Assembly (NCBI GenBank): GCA_050013075.1
Contig: JBEKFZ010000016.1
Coordinates: forward strand, 1 to 60,339
Source: JBEKIK01 sp050013075
GTDB lineage: Bacteria > Planctomycetota > Planctomycetia > Pirellulales > Thermoguttaceae
DNA length: 60,339 bases
Reading direction: 5' to 3'
Position 1 is the stretch's first letter. Each line of letters begins with the position of its first letter. Of this stretch, positions 7,742 to 17,600 are shown piece by piece. A program made the position numbers and the translations under genes. The notes under the pieces were generated by a model. It searched no databases, was not told the origin of the DNA, and saw nothing but the letters and a program-made list of their open reading frames with translations.

Positions 7742-10700
7742 TCAAGTCGCCTTGCCTTTACCAATCAGCCAGAGCAGGATGGGAGCGGCCACGTAGATCG
7801 AACTGTAGGTGCCGGTAATCACGCCCACGATCAGGGCGAAAGACAGGCCTCGCAGGGCCTGCCCGGCGAAAAAGTAGAGCACCACTATCACGATGAACAC
7901 GGTGAGGGAAGTAAGCAGCGTCCGGCTTAGCGTTTGGTTTGTGCTAAGGTTTACCATTTCGGCGGTCATGTTCGGATCCTTGCCCCGGACTTCGCGGATT
8001 CGGTCGAAAACCACGATCGTGTCGTTCACCGAATAACCGATGATGGTCAAAAACGCGGCGATAATCGGCAGGTTGATTTTGAACGGATCGATGTACAACC
8101 ATCCGAAATAAGGTGCCAGATAGTAGCTGAAAGCGATCCCGCCGAGCATCACCAAAACGTCGTGGACCAGGGCTATCACGGCCGCCAGGCCGAAAGCCAC
8201 GCCCTGGAATCGAATCCAAAGATAAAGGATAATCAACACCCAGCTTGCCATAAGCGCGTATATGGCTTGATACCTGGTGTTAACCGCCACCGCGCCGCCG
8301 ATGGCGTTTGAGGCCGGAAAGTAAGGCGCTTGGCTTAGTTTCTGTTTAACGTAGTTGAAAACGTCCTCGGCCTTTTCCGGAGGCAGACCGATTTTTACGG
8401 TCCAATTCGGGTAAGTTGCCTTGCTTCCCTCTTCAAAATTTTTATCGATTTCGAAGTTTTTATCGGCGGCTTTGATTTCCAGCGGTATATTCTTCTCCTC
8501 GAACTTTTTTTCCTGAAGTGATTCTTTCAAGAGATCTTCCACGCTTTGGCGGTCGAGTTTTTCAGAAAAAATAAGTTGGGCTTCGGCTCCGCCCGCGAAA
8601 GGATCGGCGATTTGCGTCGCTGTTTTTTCCGCACCGGTAATTGTTTCCGCGGCAGGCGCTTTTTCCGCGGGCTTTTCGGGTGTGGGCTTTTCGGCTGGGG
8701 GCTTTTCGGCTGTGGGCTTTTCCTCGGCGGATGTTGACAACGGTTTCGCCTGCTCGGTTGCCGCGGCGTCGGGCGGAGCGGCCGCGGTCGCCTCGACCTG
8801 ACCGAATATCAGCGGCATTGCAGTTACGACCGCCATCAGGCTCGATGACCTGAAGGAGCGGCTGGATTGCTTTTTCCCGCCGGGTTCGTCCGGTTTGGCG
8901 GGCAAGTCGAGAGGCTGGGCGGGAACAGAGGCGGGCTCGATCTTCTCGGCCGGCTTTCCCGCGGGTTTTTCCTCTTTCGGCGGCTCTTTTTCCGATTTCG
9001 CGGAGCCAATCAAGGAAATCTTCTTCACCTCCATCTCGTTTACGGCCAGTTTGCCCGTAAAGACTGTTTTGAGTTCTTCTTTTACCTGTTCGATGTTAGT
9101 ATTCGAGGTATTTACCTCGAATCGCACATTCTTTTCCTGCTGGCCGACGCTCACTTCGCTTATGGTCACATCAGGGAAATTTTTGGGCATATTTTCCAGT
9201 TTATTGCGGATATCGGCTACATCCTGTGACTTGTTGAACAGCGTTTGCACCGATACTCCGCCGGTGAAATCGATATCGAACAGCCCCTGCCCGCGCCAAA
9301 ATGCAACGGCCAATCCCAGCACCGTGATCAGGACCGAAAAGGTCGCGCAGTATGGGAACAAACCCATGAAATCGATCTCAGTATGCCCGACAAGGTGGTG
9401 CATCTTCAACTGCGTGATCCAGCGGTGTTTTTCGGCGACGTCGAAGATGACCCGGGCCACGAAAACCGAGGTGAACATACTGATCGAAACGCCCAGGAAC
9501 AGGGTCACGGCAAAGCTTTTGACCTGTTCGGGGGCGATGGCGTAGAGCACCACGGCCGCGATCAAATGCGTTATGTTGCAGTCGATGATCGTTGCGCTTG
9601 CTCGCTGAAAGGCGTTGCGGATGGCCATGCGCAAGGCCGCGCCGCGGGCGAGTTCCTCGCGCAGTCGTTCAAAGACCAGCACGTTGTTGTCCACGGCCAT
9701 GCCCACCGTCAAGGCGAAACCGGCAAAGCCCGGCAAGGTGAACGCCGCCTTTACGCCGATCATGATCGCCAGCAAAACCACGATGTTCATGGCCAGGGCG
9801 ATATCGGCGATCAGCCCGGGAAAACGGTAATACCAGAGCATGAACGCGGGCACAAGGACCATGGCGATAATCAGGGCTATGGTGCTCTTGCGGATAGTGT
9901 CGCTTCCCAGCGTGGGACCGCAGAAGAGTTTGCTGATCGGCTCCTTGTTCAACGTGGCGGGCAGGGCGCCGGCGTTGAGCACGTCGACCTGTTGTTCCAC
10001 CTCTTGTTTGGTGAAAGTGCCTTCAATTATGCCCTGATCGAAAATTTGTCCTTTAAGCCCAGGCGCGGAATATATTTTTCCGTCCAGGATGATGCCCAAT
10101 CTGCGCTGGAAGCCGGTCACTTCGTCGGGTTTGTTGTCTCCGCTCAACATGCCGAATAATTTTCCGCCTTGGGAGTTGAATACAAACGAGACGGCGAGTC
10201 CGCCGCTTGGATCTTGTCCCGGACCGGCATGATCCAGGTAATCGCCGGTGACGTTGTAATTATCCTGGAGCACCAGGACTTCGGCAACTTTCTTTTTGCC
10301 GACCGTGCGCTCCCGTACGGCGATATCCTTGGAAATAACCTTTTTCTCTTGATCTTCCCAGATCGGCTCCCACCAGGCCTCGCGATTCCCCTCGGAATCG
10401 AGTATTACGTTTTGATTGGGTTCGCCATTGGCGATTTCGATCAATTCCTTGTTGTCGTGTGTATTGGCCAAGATGCGGAATTCCAGCGTGCCCACCCGGG
10501 ATACCATATCGGCTACGCGATTGGCTGCGGCCTCGTCCACGTCGGGTATGATAATTTCCACACCGTCGTTGCCATACTGGACGATTTTGATTCCCTTCAT
10601 GTCGCCGGGATTGATGCGCTTGGTGATCGCGGCGATGACTTTATCCATATCCGGGGTTTGGCCCGGCTTTAACTGGTTTTTATCGATATCGTAAATCAAG

Positions 10701-10903
10701 ATCATGCCCCCGCTCAGATCGATGCCCAGTATTGGCGGCCAATACACCGTCAAAATGGTAAGGCTGCAGAATAGCGTCCAAAGGATCACGCCGATTTTCC
10801 AGCCGTAATCGGGCATTCGCAGAGTTTTGGCGAAATAACCGCCCAACAAGAATGGCGCCACCATCAAGACAAGTACGATAATCGCATTCACGTACGAGGA
10901 CAT
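7742..10903 (-). CDS. secDF: Protein translocase subunit SecDF (fused)
   Basis: A 1053-residue fusion of SecD and SecF, the proton-driven membrane subunits that help the SecYEG channel release exported proteins. SecD covers about 1-500, with IDLSGGMILIYDID after the first membrane segment, a large periplasmic domain and a five-helix block containing GMAVDNNVLVFERLREE. SecF covers about 510-1053, with FDIDFTGG and the block GYSVNDTIVVFDRIRE. Unusual is a Pro/Lys/Glu/Ala-rich insertion at about 636-772 within the SecF periplasmic domain, which contains a signal-peptide-like hydrophobic run at about 689-707. The gene follows tgt and yajC in the conserved order. Confidence 0.96.
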   Translation of the reverse strand: MSSYVNAIIVLVLMVAPFLLGGYFAKTLRMPDYGWKIGVILWTLFCSLTILTVYWPPILGIDLSGGMILIYDIDKNQLKPGQTPDMDKVIAAITKRINPGDMKGIKIVQYGNDGVEIIIPDVDEAAANRVADMVSRVGTLEFRILANTHDNKELIEIANGEPNQNVILDSEGNREAWWEPIWEDQEKKVISKDIAVRERTVGKKKVAEVLVLQDNYNVTGDYLDHAGPGQDPSGGLAVSFVFNSQGGKLFGMLSGDNKPDEVTGFQRRLGIILDGKIYSAPGLKGQIFDQGIIEGTFTKQEVEQQVDVLNAGALPATLNKEPISKLFCGPTLGSDTIRKSTIALIIAMVLVPAFMLWYYRFPGLIADIALAMNIVVLLAIMIGVKAAFTLPGFAGFALTVGMAVDNNVLVFERLREELARGAALRMAIRNAFQRASATIIDCNITHLIAAVVLYAIAPEQVKSFAVTLFLGVSISMFTSVFVARVIFDVAEKHRWITQLKMHHLVGHTEIDFMGLFPYCATFSVLITVLGLAVAFWRGQGLFDIDFTGGVSVQTLFNKSQDVADIRNKLENMPKNFPDVTISEVSVGQQEKNVRFEVNTSNTNIEQVKEELKTVFTGKLAVNEMEVKKISLIGSAKSEKEPPKEEKPAGKPAEKIEPASVPAQPLDLPAKPDEPGGKKQSSRSFRSSSLMAVVTAMPLIFGQVEATAAAPPDAAATEQAKPLSTSAEEKPTAEKPPAEKPTPEKPAEKAPAAETITGAEKTATQIADPFAGGAEAQLIFSEKLDRQSVEDLLKESLQEKKFEEKNIPLEIKAADKNFEIDKNFEEGSKATYPNWTVKIGLPPEKAEDVFNYVKQKLSQAPYFPASNAIGGAVAVNTRYQAIYALMASWVLIILYLWIRFQGVAFGLAAVIALVHDVLVMLGGIAFSYYLAPYFGWLYIDPFKINLPIIAAFLTIIGYSVNDTIVVFDRIREVRGKDPNMTAEMVNLSTNQTLSRTLLTSLTVFIVIVVLYFFAGQALRGLSFALIVGVITGTYSSIYVAAPILLWLIGKGKAT

Positions 10904-10955
10904 GGAAATTTAGGGGTTAGGGGCTAGGGATTGTGGTTTAGATTCTTTGTGTTGT

Positions 10956-11038
10956 AAAAAGGGGTCAGAATTATTTTTTATTTCTGTGTTAATAAGAAAA
11001 AGAGATCTACAAACAAAAAATAGTTCTGACCCCTTTAT
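10956..11038. repeat. REP/RAYT-type inverted repeat (AAAGGGGTCAGAA arms)
   Basis: AAAGGGGTCAGAATTATTTT near 10958-10978 faces its near-perfect complement AAAATAGTTCTGACCCCTTT near 11018-11037. GGGGTCAGA termini of this kind usually flank REP-associated tyrosine transposase genes. No transposase lies between the arms, so this looks like a small non-autonomous copy in the yajC-secDF gap. Confidence 0.65.
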
Positions 11039-11046
11039 GCCCTTCA

Positions 11047-11427
11047 TTATTTGGAATTTTCTTCCTCCGCCGGCTCGCCGCTAATTACCCGGGCAATGGA
11101 ACTAAGAGTTATCCGCAGTTTGGTATTCGTAGTTTCATCGACTTTGAGGCTTACTTCATCGGCTTCGCGGTGTACGTTCACCACCACGCCGTAAACTCCG
11201 CCGACGGTAACCACCCGATCGTTCTTCTTCACGTTGGCGAGCATATCCTGACGCCGCGATTGTTCCTTGCGCTGGGGGCGGATCAGCATGAAGTAGAACA
11301 GCAATCCAATCAACAGGAATGGGAGAATTTGAATAAAAAGCGACATTCCGCCGCCGGTAGGTGGATTTACGGCGCCATTATCGCCGTCAGCAAAAAGCAT
11401 TAGTGAGGAAAGCCAATGTGTATTCAC
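11047..11427 (-). CDS. yajC: Preprotein translocase subunit YajC
   Basis: A 126-residue single-pass membrane protein of the YajC family, an accessory subunit of the SecDF complex. A transmembrane helix (ILPFLLIGLLFYFMLIRPQ) ends in the family's RPQRKE signature, followed by the small cytoplasmic domain KKNDRVVTVGGVYGVVVNV. The N-terminus is about 30 residues longer than in the E. coli protein. The start is a GTG with AGAGGGG eight bases upstream. It lies between tgt and secDF in the usual order. Confidence 0.95.
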   Translation of the reverse strand: MNTHWLSSLMLFADGDNGAVNPPTGGGMSLFIQILPFLLIGLLFYFMLIRPQRKEQSRRQDMLANVKKNDRVVTVGGVYGVVVNVHREADEVSLKVDETTNTKLRITLSSIARVISGEPAEEENSK

Positions 11428-11513
11428 GTAATAATCCCCTCTTGTTGGGTGGCTATTGTATTATATTAAGCCCATTATATTAAACTGTTGTGCCACAAGT
11501 CACAAGGGGAGAG

Positions 11514-11650
11514 GGGAAGGATGAAGGATGAAAAAAGTCATGAAACTTGTTTATAAACTCCAGCGTTGAAACGAGATAAAATGGGCGGTTAATTAGCCAC
11601 TCATAACAACCTATCAGGTATAATCTACCCCTTCCTTCATCCTTCATCTT
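11514..11650. repeat. Heptamer repeats (GGATGAA) in facing orientation
   Basis: GAAGGATGAAGGATGA near 11515-11530 faces CCTTCATCCTTCATC near 11633-11647. Both are short runs of the seven-base unit found five times at 48934-48968. The tgt stop codon is formed inside the second run. The gap 11428-11636 otherwise shows no gene. Confidence 0.65.
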
Positions 11651-12767
11651 TTGTAGCTTTCCAGCCGGCGAGTTTCTTTTGCCGGAATTCTTCAAAACCA
11701 TCGGCCTCGATGGCTTTGCGTGCGTCGGCCAGAAGCCGTTGATAGTACTGAAGATTATGCAGCGAAACCAATATCGGTCCGAGCATTTCACCGGCCATGA
11801 AAAGATGGCGAATATAACCTCGACTCCGCCGGCAAGCGGCACAAAGACATCCGGGTTCAAGAGGGGAATCATCCCGCTCATATTGCAGGTTGCGGAGCCT
11901 AAGCGGACCGTAATCGGTAAAGGCCATGGCATTACGTCCGTTTCGGGTGGGTATCACGCAGTCGAACAGGTCGATCCCTCGAGCCACCGCTTCCAGAATA
12001 TCTTCCGGCCGGCCCACGCCCATAAGATACCGTGGTTTGTCCGTGGGCAAATCAGGAACTGTTACATCAAGGATGCGATACATTTCCCGCGGGTGTTCGC
12101 CCACGCTTAACCCCCCTACTGCATAGCCTGCGAAATCCATCTCACAAAGCTCTTCGGCACACCATTTGCGCAGTTCCGGGTCCAGCCCGCCTTGGACGAT
12201 GGCAAACAGCGCTTGATCCGCACGTTTTGCGGCCTTTTGGCAACGTTTTGCCCAACGTACGCTGCGCTGGGCAGCGTCCAGGATTACGCCGGAATCGTTG
12301 GGCAATCCTACTACATGGTCCAGCACCATGGCCACGTCGCTGCCAAGGCTCTCCTGAATAGCCACGGCACGCTCCGGCGAAATCGTCACCAGCCGGCCAT
12401 CGATATGGCTGCGGAAGATTACTTCTTCTTCGGAAACTTGTGCCCGATCGGCAAGGCTGTAAAGCTGGAACCCGCCGCTATCGGTCAAGATGGGTCCATC
12501 CCAACCCATAAAGCGATGCAGCCCGCCCAATGCAAAGACCGCTTCTTCGCCCGGGCGCAACGCAAGGTGATAGGTATTGGCCAGCAGCATTTGCGCCCCC
12601 GTAGCGCGGATTTGGGCGATTTCCAGCCCTTTTACGCTTCCCTGGGTTGCGACCGGCATGAAGGCCGGCATATCGACGGGCCCGTGCGGGGTGGAAAAAG
12701 TCGAGCGCCGCGCTCTGCAACCAGCGTCGGTGTGATGCAGTTGGAAGGAAAATTTCTTCGATGACAT
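11637..12767 (-). CDS. tgt: Queuine tRNA-ribosyltransferase (TGT)
   Basis: A 376-residue cytoplasmic enzyme that exchanges guanine-34 for preQ1 in tRNAs with GUN anticodons. The start MSSKKFSFQL at 12767 gives the family length; a longer frame to 12866 runs through a palindrome. Visible are DSGGFQ with Asp96, the nucleophile Asp269 in LFDCVIPTRNGRN, and the zinc site Cys307, Cys309, Cys312 and His337. In the last motif many bacteria have RNARN where this protein has RNGRN. It leads the minus-strand group tgt-yajC-secDF. The final codons and stop lie in a heptamer repeat, so the last residues (ATKDEG) are probably repeat-derived. Confidence 0.96.
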   Translation of the reverse strand: MSSKKFSFQLHHTDAGCRARRSTFSTPHGPVDMPAFMPVATQGSVKGLEIAQIRATGAQMLLANTYHLALRPGEEAVFALGGLHRFMGWDGPILTDSGGFQLYSLADRAQVSEEEVIFRSHIDGRLVTISPERAVAIQESLGSDVAMVLDHVVGLPNDSGVILDAAQRSVRWAKRCQKAAKRADQALFAIVQGGLDPELRKWCAEELCEMDFAGYAVGGLSVGEHPREMYRILDVTVPDLPTDKPRYLMGVGRPEDILEAVARGIDLFDCVIPTRNGRNAMAFTDYGPLRLRNLQYERDDSPLEPGCLCAACRRSRGYIRHLFMAGEMLGPILVSLHNLQYYQRLLADARKAIEADGFEEFRQKKLAGWKATKDEG

Positions 12768-12809
12768 GCAATAATTGATAAAATATAACCTCTTGATGTG
12801 TAAATACTT

Positions 12810-12837
12810 AAGCCCACGGGTTGCAACCCGTGGGCTT
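12810..12837. repeat. Perfect 28-bp palindrome upstream of tgt
   Basis: AAGCCCACGGGTTG is followed directly by its exact complement, with no loop. It lies between the alpha-CTD protein and tgt, about 45 bases upstream of the tgt start, and is probably another dispersed palindromic repeat. Confidence 0.75.
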
Positions 12838-12885
12838 GGAGGAAAACAAAATCTCGATGAAAACAAAACCTTATCGCCCGAGTTC

Positions 12886-14208
12886 TTATTCCCCGCGGAG
12901 TTTCAGACCCAAGACCGTAAGTTTTTCGCGAACCTCGTTCAGGCTGGTCACGCCGAAATTCTTGCACTCCAAAAGGTCGTCGCCCGTGCGACGGATCAAT
13001 TCGCCCAGCACGTTGATGCCCAGGCGGATCATGCACTTCCGCGCTCGGACGGAGAGGTTCAAATCCGAGATGGGCTTGGCCAACAAGGCCTGTTCGTCGG
13101 CGGTGAGCATTTCCGGCTCGAATATCTCGGCGGCGTGTTTGTCGGCGGCGAACTGGCCCAGACGCAATCCTTTTGTAGCCAACATTTCCTTGATCTCGGT
13201 GAGGCTGGTTTCGCCGAAGTTTTTGCTAGCCAGCAGGTCCTGTTCGGTACACCTGCACAAATCGCCCAGCGTCATGATGCCCATCTTTTGCAGGCAATTT
13301 CGGCTCCGCACCGAAAGCTCGAAATCGGTCACCGGTATACTGAGCACCTGGCTCATTCGATCGCGTTTCTTTTGTGCGTCCTCGTCGTAGTATTGCTCGT
13401 GCGAGGCCTCGGTGTCCTTGAAAAAGAGCGCGGCTCGCGGATGGTCGGGATACACGTCCAAAACCCGCTGATAGCACTGCGCGGCTTTATCGTATTGTTC
13501 GCGATCCTCGTACAGCAATCCCAGATTCAAGAGCGAACCCACGTTTGCGGGAAACCGGCCCACTGCCCGTTTGTACAATTCCATGGCCGTATCGTCGTTG
13601 CCGTGCCGATCGTTTTCCATGGCCAAGCCGAACAGCGCCCCGGGATGATTGCGATCGGCCTCCACTGCGCGTTCGTAAAGGGCGATCACTTCGAATGGAT
13701 TGCCGCCCAAGACCGAAACCGTGGCCGCCCGCTGGGCCAGATAATCGGCGGTTTGCTCGATGGCCCCGGAAAGCCGATCCAAAACGGCGAGAGACTCGGC
13801 GGCCTTTCCGGCATAGCGCAGGGCTTCAGCCCGGCCCAAAGTGCATTCGCCGACGTCGTAGCCGGCCTTTTCCGCTGCAAGATAACAATCGCAGGCCGCG
13901 ACATAATCCTCACGGGCGAAAAGCGATTTGGCCAGAAAATAATGGGCCAGCGCCCCGCCGTCGGCTAGCCGCAAAACCTCGATCGCTCGATAGTATCGTC
14001 CCAACAAATGTAGACATACTCCAAAGCGCACGTTGCTTGCCGGGGTTTGCTCTTCCTTGGCTTGCAGTTCGTTGACCGCGTCGCGCAGCACCTGATATTG
14101 CGAGAAATCGCGGGCAATGGCCTCCTGCATTTGCCGCACCTCGCGCGGCCCGAAAGTATCGTTTACCAAGACCAGTCGCTTTAAATCGAAATCCAGCATT
14201 TGTGTCAT
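12886..14208 (-). CDS. TPR protein with two tandem RNA polymerase alpha C-terminal-like domains
   Basis: A 440-residue soluble protein. Residues about 60-265 are tetratricopeptide-like helices (HYFLAKSLFAREDYVAACDCYLAA; YDKAAQCYQRVLDVYPDHP). Two helix-hairpin-helix domains of the RNA polymerase alpha CTD type follow at about 290-351 (LSVRSRNCLQKMGIMTLGDL, NFGETSLTEIKEML) and 379-438 (LSVRARKCMIRLGINVLGEL, NFGVTSLNEVREKL). The assembly and catalytic part of RpoA is absent, so this is not the polymerase subunit. In RpoA this domain binds UP-element DNA and activators, so a role in transcription is plausible but not shown. A GGAGGAG site precedes the ATG by ten bases. Confidence 0.88.
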   Translation of the reverse strand: MTQMLDFDLKRLVLVNDTFGPREVRQMQEAIARDFSQYQVLRDAVNELQAKEEQTPASNVRFGVCLHLLGRYYRAIEVLRLADGGALAHYFLAKSLFAREDYVAACDCYLAAEKAGYDVGECTLGRAEALRYAGKAAESLAVLDRLSGAIEQTADYLAQRAATVSVLGGNPFEVIALYERAVEADRNHPGALFGLAMENDRHGNDDTAMELYKRAVGRFPANVGSLLNLGLLYEDREQYDKAAQCYQRVLDVYPDHPRAALFFKDTEASHEQYYDEDAQKKRDRMSQVLSIPVTDFELSVRSRNCLQKMGIMTLGDLCRCTEQDLLASKNFGETSLTEIKEMLATKGLRLGQFAADKHAAEIFEPEMLTADEQALLAKPISDLNLSVRARKCMIRLGINVLGELIRRTGDDLLECKNFGVTSLNEVREKLTVLGLKLRGE

Positions 14209-14254
14209 CGAAATAGGCTCCTCCGATGGGGAAGATTTATTATTTCTACCCGTA

Positions 14255-14286
14255 CTCCTCTCCCTTTGGGAGAGGGCGGGTGAGGG
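14255..14286. repeat. Single copy of the CTCTCCC...GGGAGAGGG repeat
   Basis: CTCCTCTCCCTTTGGGAGAG followed by GGCGGGTGAGGG matches the arms of the paired element at 41258-41422. It lies between the alpha-CTD gene and tRNA-Thr. Confidence 0.6.
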
Positions 14287-14303
14287 TAATCATATATTTA
14301 ATG

Positions 14304-14377
14304 AGCCAGCGGTGGGAGTCGGACCCACAACCCCCGCATTACGAATGCGGTGCTCTGCCAATTGAAGCTACGCTGGC
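14304..14377 (-). tRNA. tRNA-Thr (anticodon CGT)
   Basis: On the minus strand the sequence folds as a tRNA: acceptor GCCAGCG/CGCTGGC, D stem GCTT...GAGC with a wobble pair, anticodon stem CCGCA/TGCGG around loop TTCGTAA (anticodon CGT, threonine ACG), and a T arm with GTGGG/CCCAC around TCCGACT. CCA is not encoded. Confidence 0.9.
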
Positions 14378-14488
14378 AAGTCGTTTCCTGGCAATGACTT
14401 GCGTTACATCTCGCCAATTGCCGGCAGGAGGAAATTAGACGACTAATTTACCATTGTATTCAAGCACCCGCAAGTCCTGCTGTCATAA

Positions 14489-14517
14489 TTGACGGGCTTA
14501 TACACGGCGGCTACCAT
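14489..14517 (+). promoter_or_regulatory. Possible sigma-70 promoter for the pectin cluster
   Basis: TTGACG (14489-14494), a 17-base spacer and TACCAT (14512-14517) lie about 120 bases before the GH2-CE12 start. The -10 match is weak, so this is only a suggestion. Confidence 0.25.
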
Positions 14518-14624
14518 GATATTTATGCTCACAGTCGTCGAGTTTGCCGCGGCCGGACGTGTCTTTGGTCAGGCCAACCATGTCATTTGAAAAAGAAAAT
14601 CCTGGAAACAACCATCAATTAACG

Positions 14625-14660
14625 TCAACAAATAGGAATGCTTCAACAAATAAGAATGCT
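14625..14660 (+). repeat. 18-bp tandem duplication across the start codon
   Basis: TCAACAAATAGGAATGCT is repeated immediately as TCAACAAATAAGAATGCT, one base different. Each copy holds an ATG in the same frame (14638 and 14656), so the GH2-CE12 gene has two equivalent starts six codons apart. Confidence 0.9.
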
Positions 14661-17600
14661 TCGTTTTACCGGCTCGATTGTAATCTTTACCCTGTTGGCC
14701 GCCGCCTTAACCAAGGCAGCGGTGTCTCCTGAATCTCCGCGGCACGCTCGGATTACGTCTTCCTTTGATCAGGATTGGCGATTTCTAAAGGCCGACGCAG
14801 CGGATAAAATCCCCGGCGCCGAGAATCCAGATTTCGACGACTCCGCATGGCGGACGCTGAATGTGCCGCACGACTGGAGCATCGAAGGCCCTTTTGATGA
14901 AAAAAATCCCACCGGGGGAGCGGGCGGATTTCTGCCTGCCGGCGTGGGCTGGTATCGCAAGCATTTTACCCTGCCGGCTGAATACGCTAAGAGCCGCGTG
15001 TTCATCGATTTCGACGGGGTGATGGCCAACAGCGACGTCTGGATCAACGGCCGGCATCTGGGCAAACGTCCCTATGGTTACGTCAGTTTCCGCTACGAAC
15101 TGACCGGGGGGCTCAATTTTGGCGAGAACAGGCCCAACGTTCTTGCCGTCCGGGCCGATAATTCCGCCCAGCCCGCTTCGCGCTGGTACAGCGGCGCAGG
15201 GATCTATCGCCACGTTCGTTTGGTGGCGACCAATCCCACACACATCGACCAGTGGAGCACGTTCGTCACTACGCCCAAGATCGAATCGGACCAGGCGGTA
15301 GTCCGCGTGCAAACCACGGTGGTCAACCAATTCGACGACCAGCGCGAGGTCTCGGTGCAATTTAGCATCATTGCCCAAGATGACCAGACCGTGCAAACCG
15401 CCGAGACCGCGTCCCAAACCATCCCGGCCGGCAAATCCGCCGATTTCCAGCAGGACCTCAACGTCAAGAATCCAAAACTCTGGGACCTGGACCATCCCAT
15501 GCTTTACCGCGCCATTGTAGAAGTCCGCTCGGGCGGCGCTGCGCTTGACGACGAGGTTGCTTCGTTTGGCATTCGCGATTTTAAGTTCGAGCCTGCCACC
15601 GGCTTTTGGCTAAACGGAAAGAATTTCAAGATCAAGGGCGTTTGCCTGCACCACGACGGCGGCGCGGTGGGTGCGGCGGTTCCGTTGGGCGTCTGGCAAC
15701 GGAGGCTGGAAGCGCTCAAGCAGATCGGGGTAAACGGCATTCGCACCGCGCACAATCCCCCGTCCCCGGAATTCCTCGATCTGTGCGACCGCATGGGACT
15801 GCTGGTAATGGACGAATTATTCGATTGCTGGACAGTGGAAAAGAAACGCTACGATTATCATCTTTTCTTTAACGAGTGGTCGAAAACGGACGCCCGCGAC
15901 ACCGTTCGACGCGACCGCAATCACCCCAGCGTTATTCTATATAGCGTGGGCAACGAGATTCACGACACGCCAAAGGCGGAACTGGCCAAGGGCATACTCA
16001 AAGGCCTGGTGGAAGTCTGCCACGAAAACGATCCCACGCGCCCGGTAACGCAGGCCTTGTTTCGACCGAACGTGAGCCACGATTACGACAACGGCCTGGC
16101 CGACATGCTGGACGTGATAGGCACAAACTACCGCGACGCCGAACTGCTTGCCGCGTATCAGGCAAAACCCACGCGCAAGATCATCGGCACAGAGCAGGGC
16201 CATGACCGCAAAATTTGGCTGACCTTGCGCGACAACCCGCCCGAGGCCGGCCAGTTTATTTGGTCCGGGATCGATTATCTGGGCGAATTGCGGGCCTGGC
16301 CGATAGTCGTGTCGGGTTCCGGCCTTTTGGACCTGACCGGCAAGCCCAAACCGATGGCTTACCAACGGCAAAGTTGGTGGAGCGAGAAACCAATGGTCCG
16401 TATTGCCCGCCGGGTAGCCGCCGAGCGCGACACGGCGGCGGATCCCGAGTTCAAGCCGCTGAACCATCGCCAAACCCAATTCTCCGATTGGACCCCGCAA
16501 GACGCCAACCCGCACGAGGAGAACGTCGAGGTTTACAGCAATTGCGAGGACGTGGAACTTGTGCTCAACGATAAATCCCTGGGATCCAAACCGCGCAATG
16601 CCGACGACGCGCCGCGCGTCTGGAAAGTCGAGTTTGAACCCGGCACAATCAAAGCGCTGGGCAAAAACAAGGATCAGGTCGCGGCCGTTGACGAACTGCA
16701 AACGTCCGGCAAACCGGCCAAAATCGTACTTACCGCGGACCGCGATAAACTTTCGACCGATTGGGACGATGTTTGCTATGTCACTGCCGCGGTTGCCGAT
16801 GAAAACGGCGTACTTAATCCATGGGCCGACGATTTAATAAGTTTTAAAATCACCGGCCCCGGCGTCATCGCTGCCGTTGACAACTCAGATCGTTCCAGCC
16901 ACGAACCTTTCCAGGCCGCCCAGCGTCGCGCATTCCACGGTCGATGCGTTGCCATTCTGAAGGCCGGCGCACCGTCGGGCCGAATCGCCTTGACCGCTTC
17001 AGCCGTCGGATTGGCCGAATCCTCAATTACCATTGAAGCCGTGGAGCCGGCCGAGAAACAACCCGCGGCTTCTACCGAAAATCCTCCGGCGACACCGCCG
17101 GGAGCATCCGATCCGCGCCTGCCGACCTTGTTTATCATCGGCGATTCAACGGTCAAAAACGGCAGCGAAGAAGGTGACGGCGGTTTATGGGGTTGGGGTT
17201 ATCCAATTGCCTCATTCTTCGACAAAACCAAAATCAACGTCCAGAACCGCGCTTTGGGCGGACGCAGCAGCCGGACCTTTCAGACTGAAGGCCTGTGGGA
17301 TAAAGTCTTGGCCGGAATGAAACCCGGCGATTTCGTCATGATGCAGTTCGGCCACAACGACGGCGGTCCTTTAAACGCCGGCCGCGCCCGGGCCTCGTTG
17401 AAAGGCAACGGCGATGAAACCCAGGAAGTCGTGATCGAGGTTACCGGTAAAAATGAAGTGATTCATACCTACGGCTGGTACATTCGCAAGTATGTTTCTG
17501 ACGCCAGGGCCAAGGGGGCCGTGCCCATCGTCCTCTCGCTTATTCCCAGGAATATGTGGACCGACGGCAAGGTCAACCGAGCCTCGAAGGGTTACGGCAA

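Noticed and set aside
9245..10159. A 304-codon plus-strand frame opposite secDF
   Set aside because: It lies wholly antisense to well-conserved SecDF sequence, has His/Gln/Asp-rich composition and no family resemblance; it is a shadow frame.
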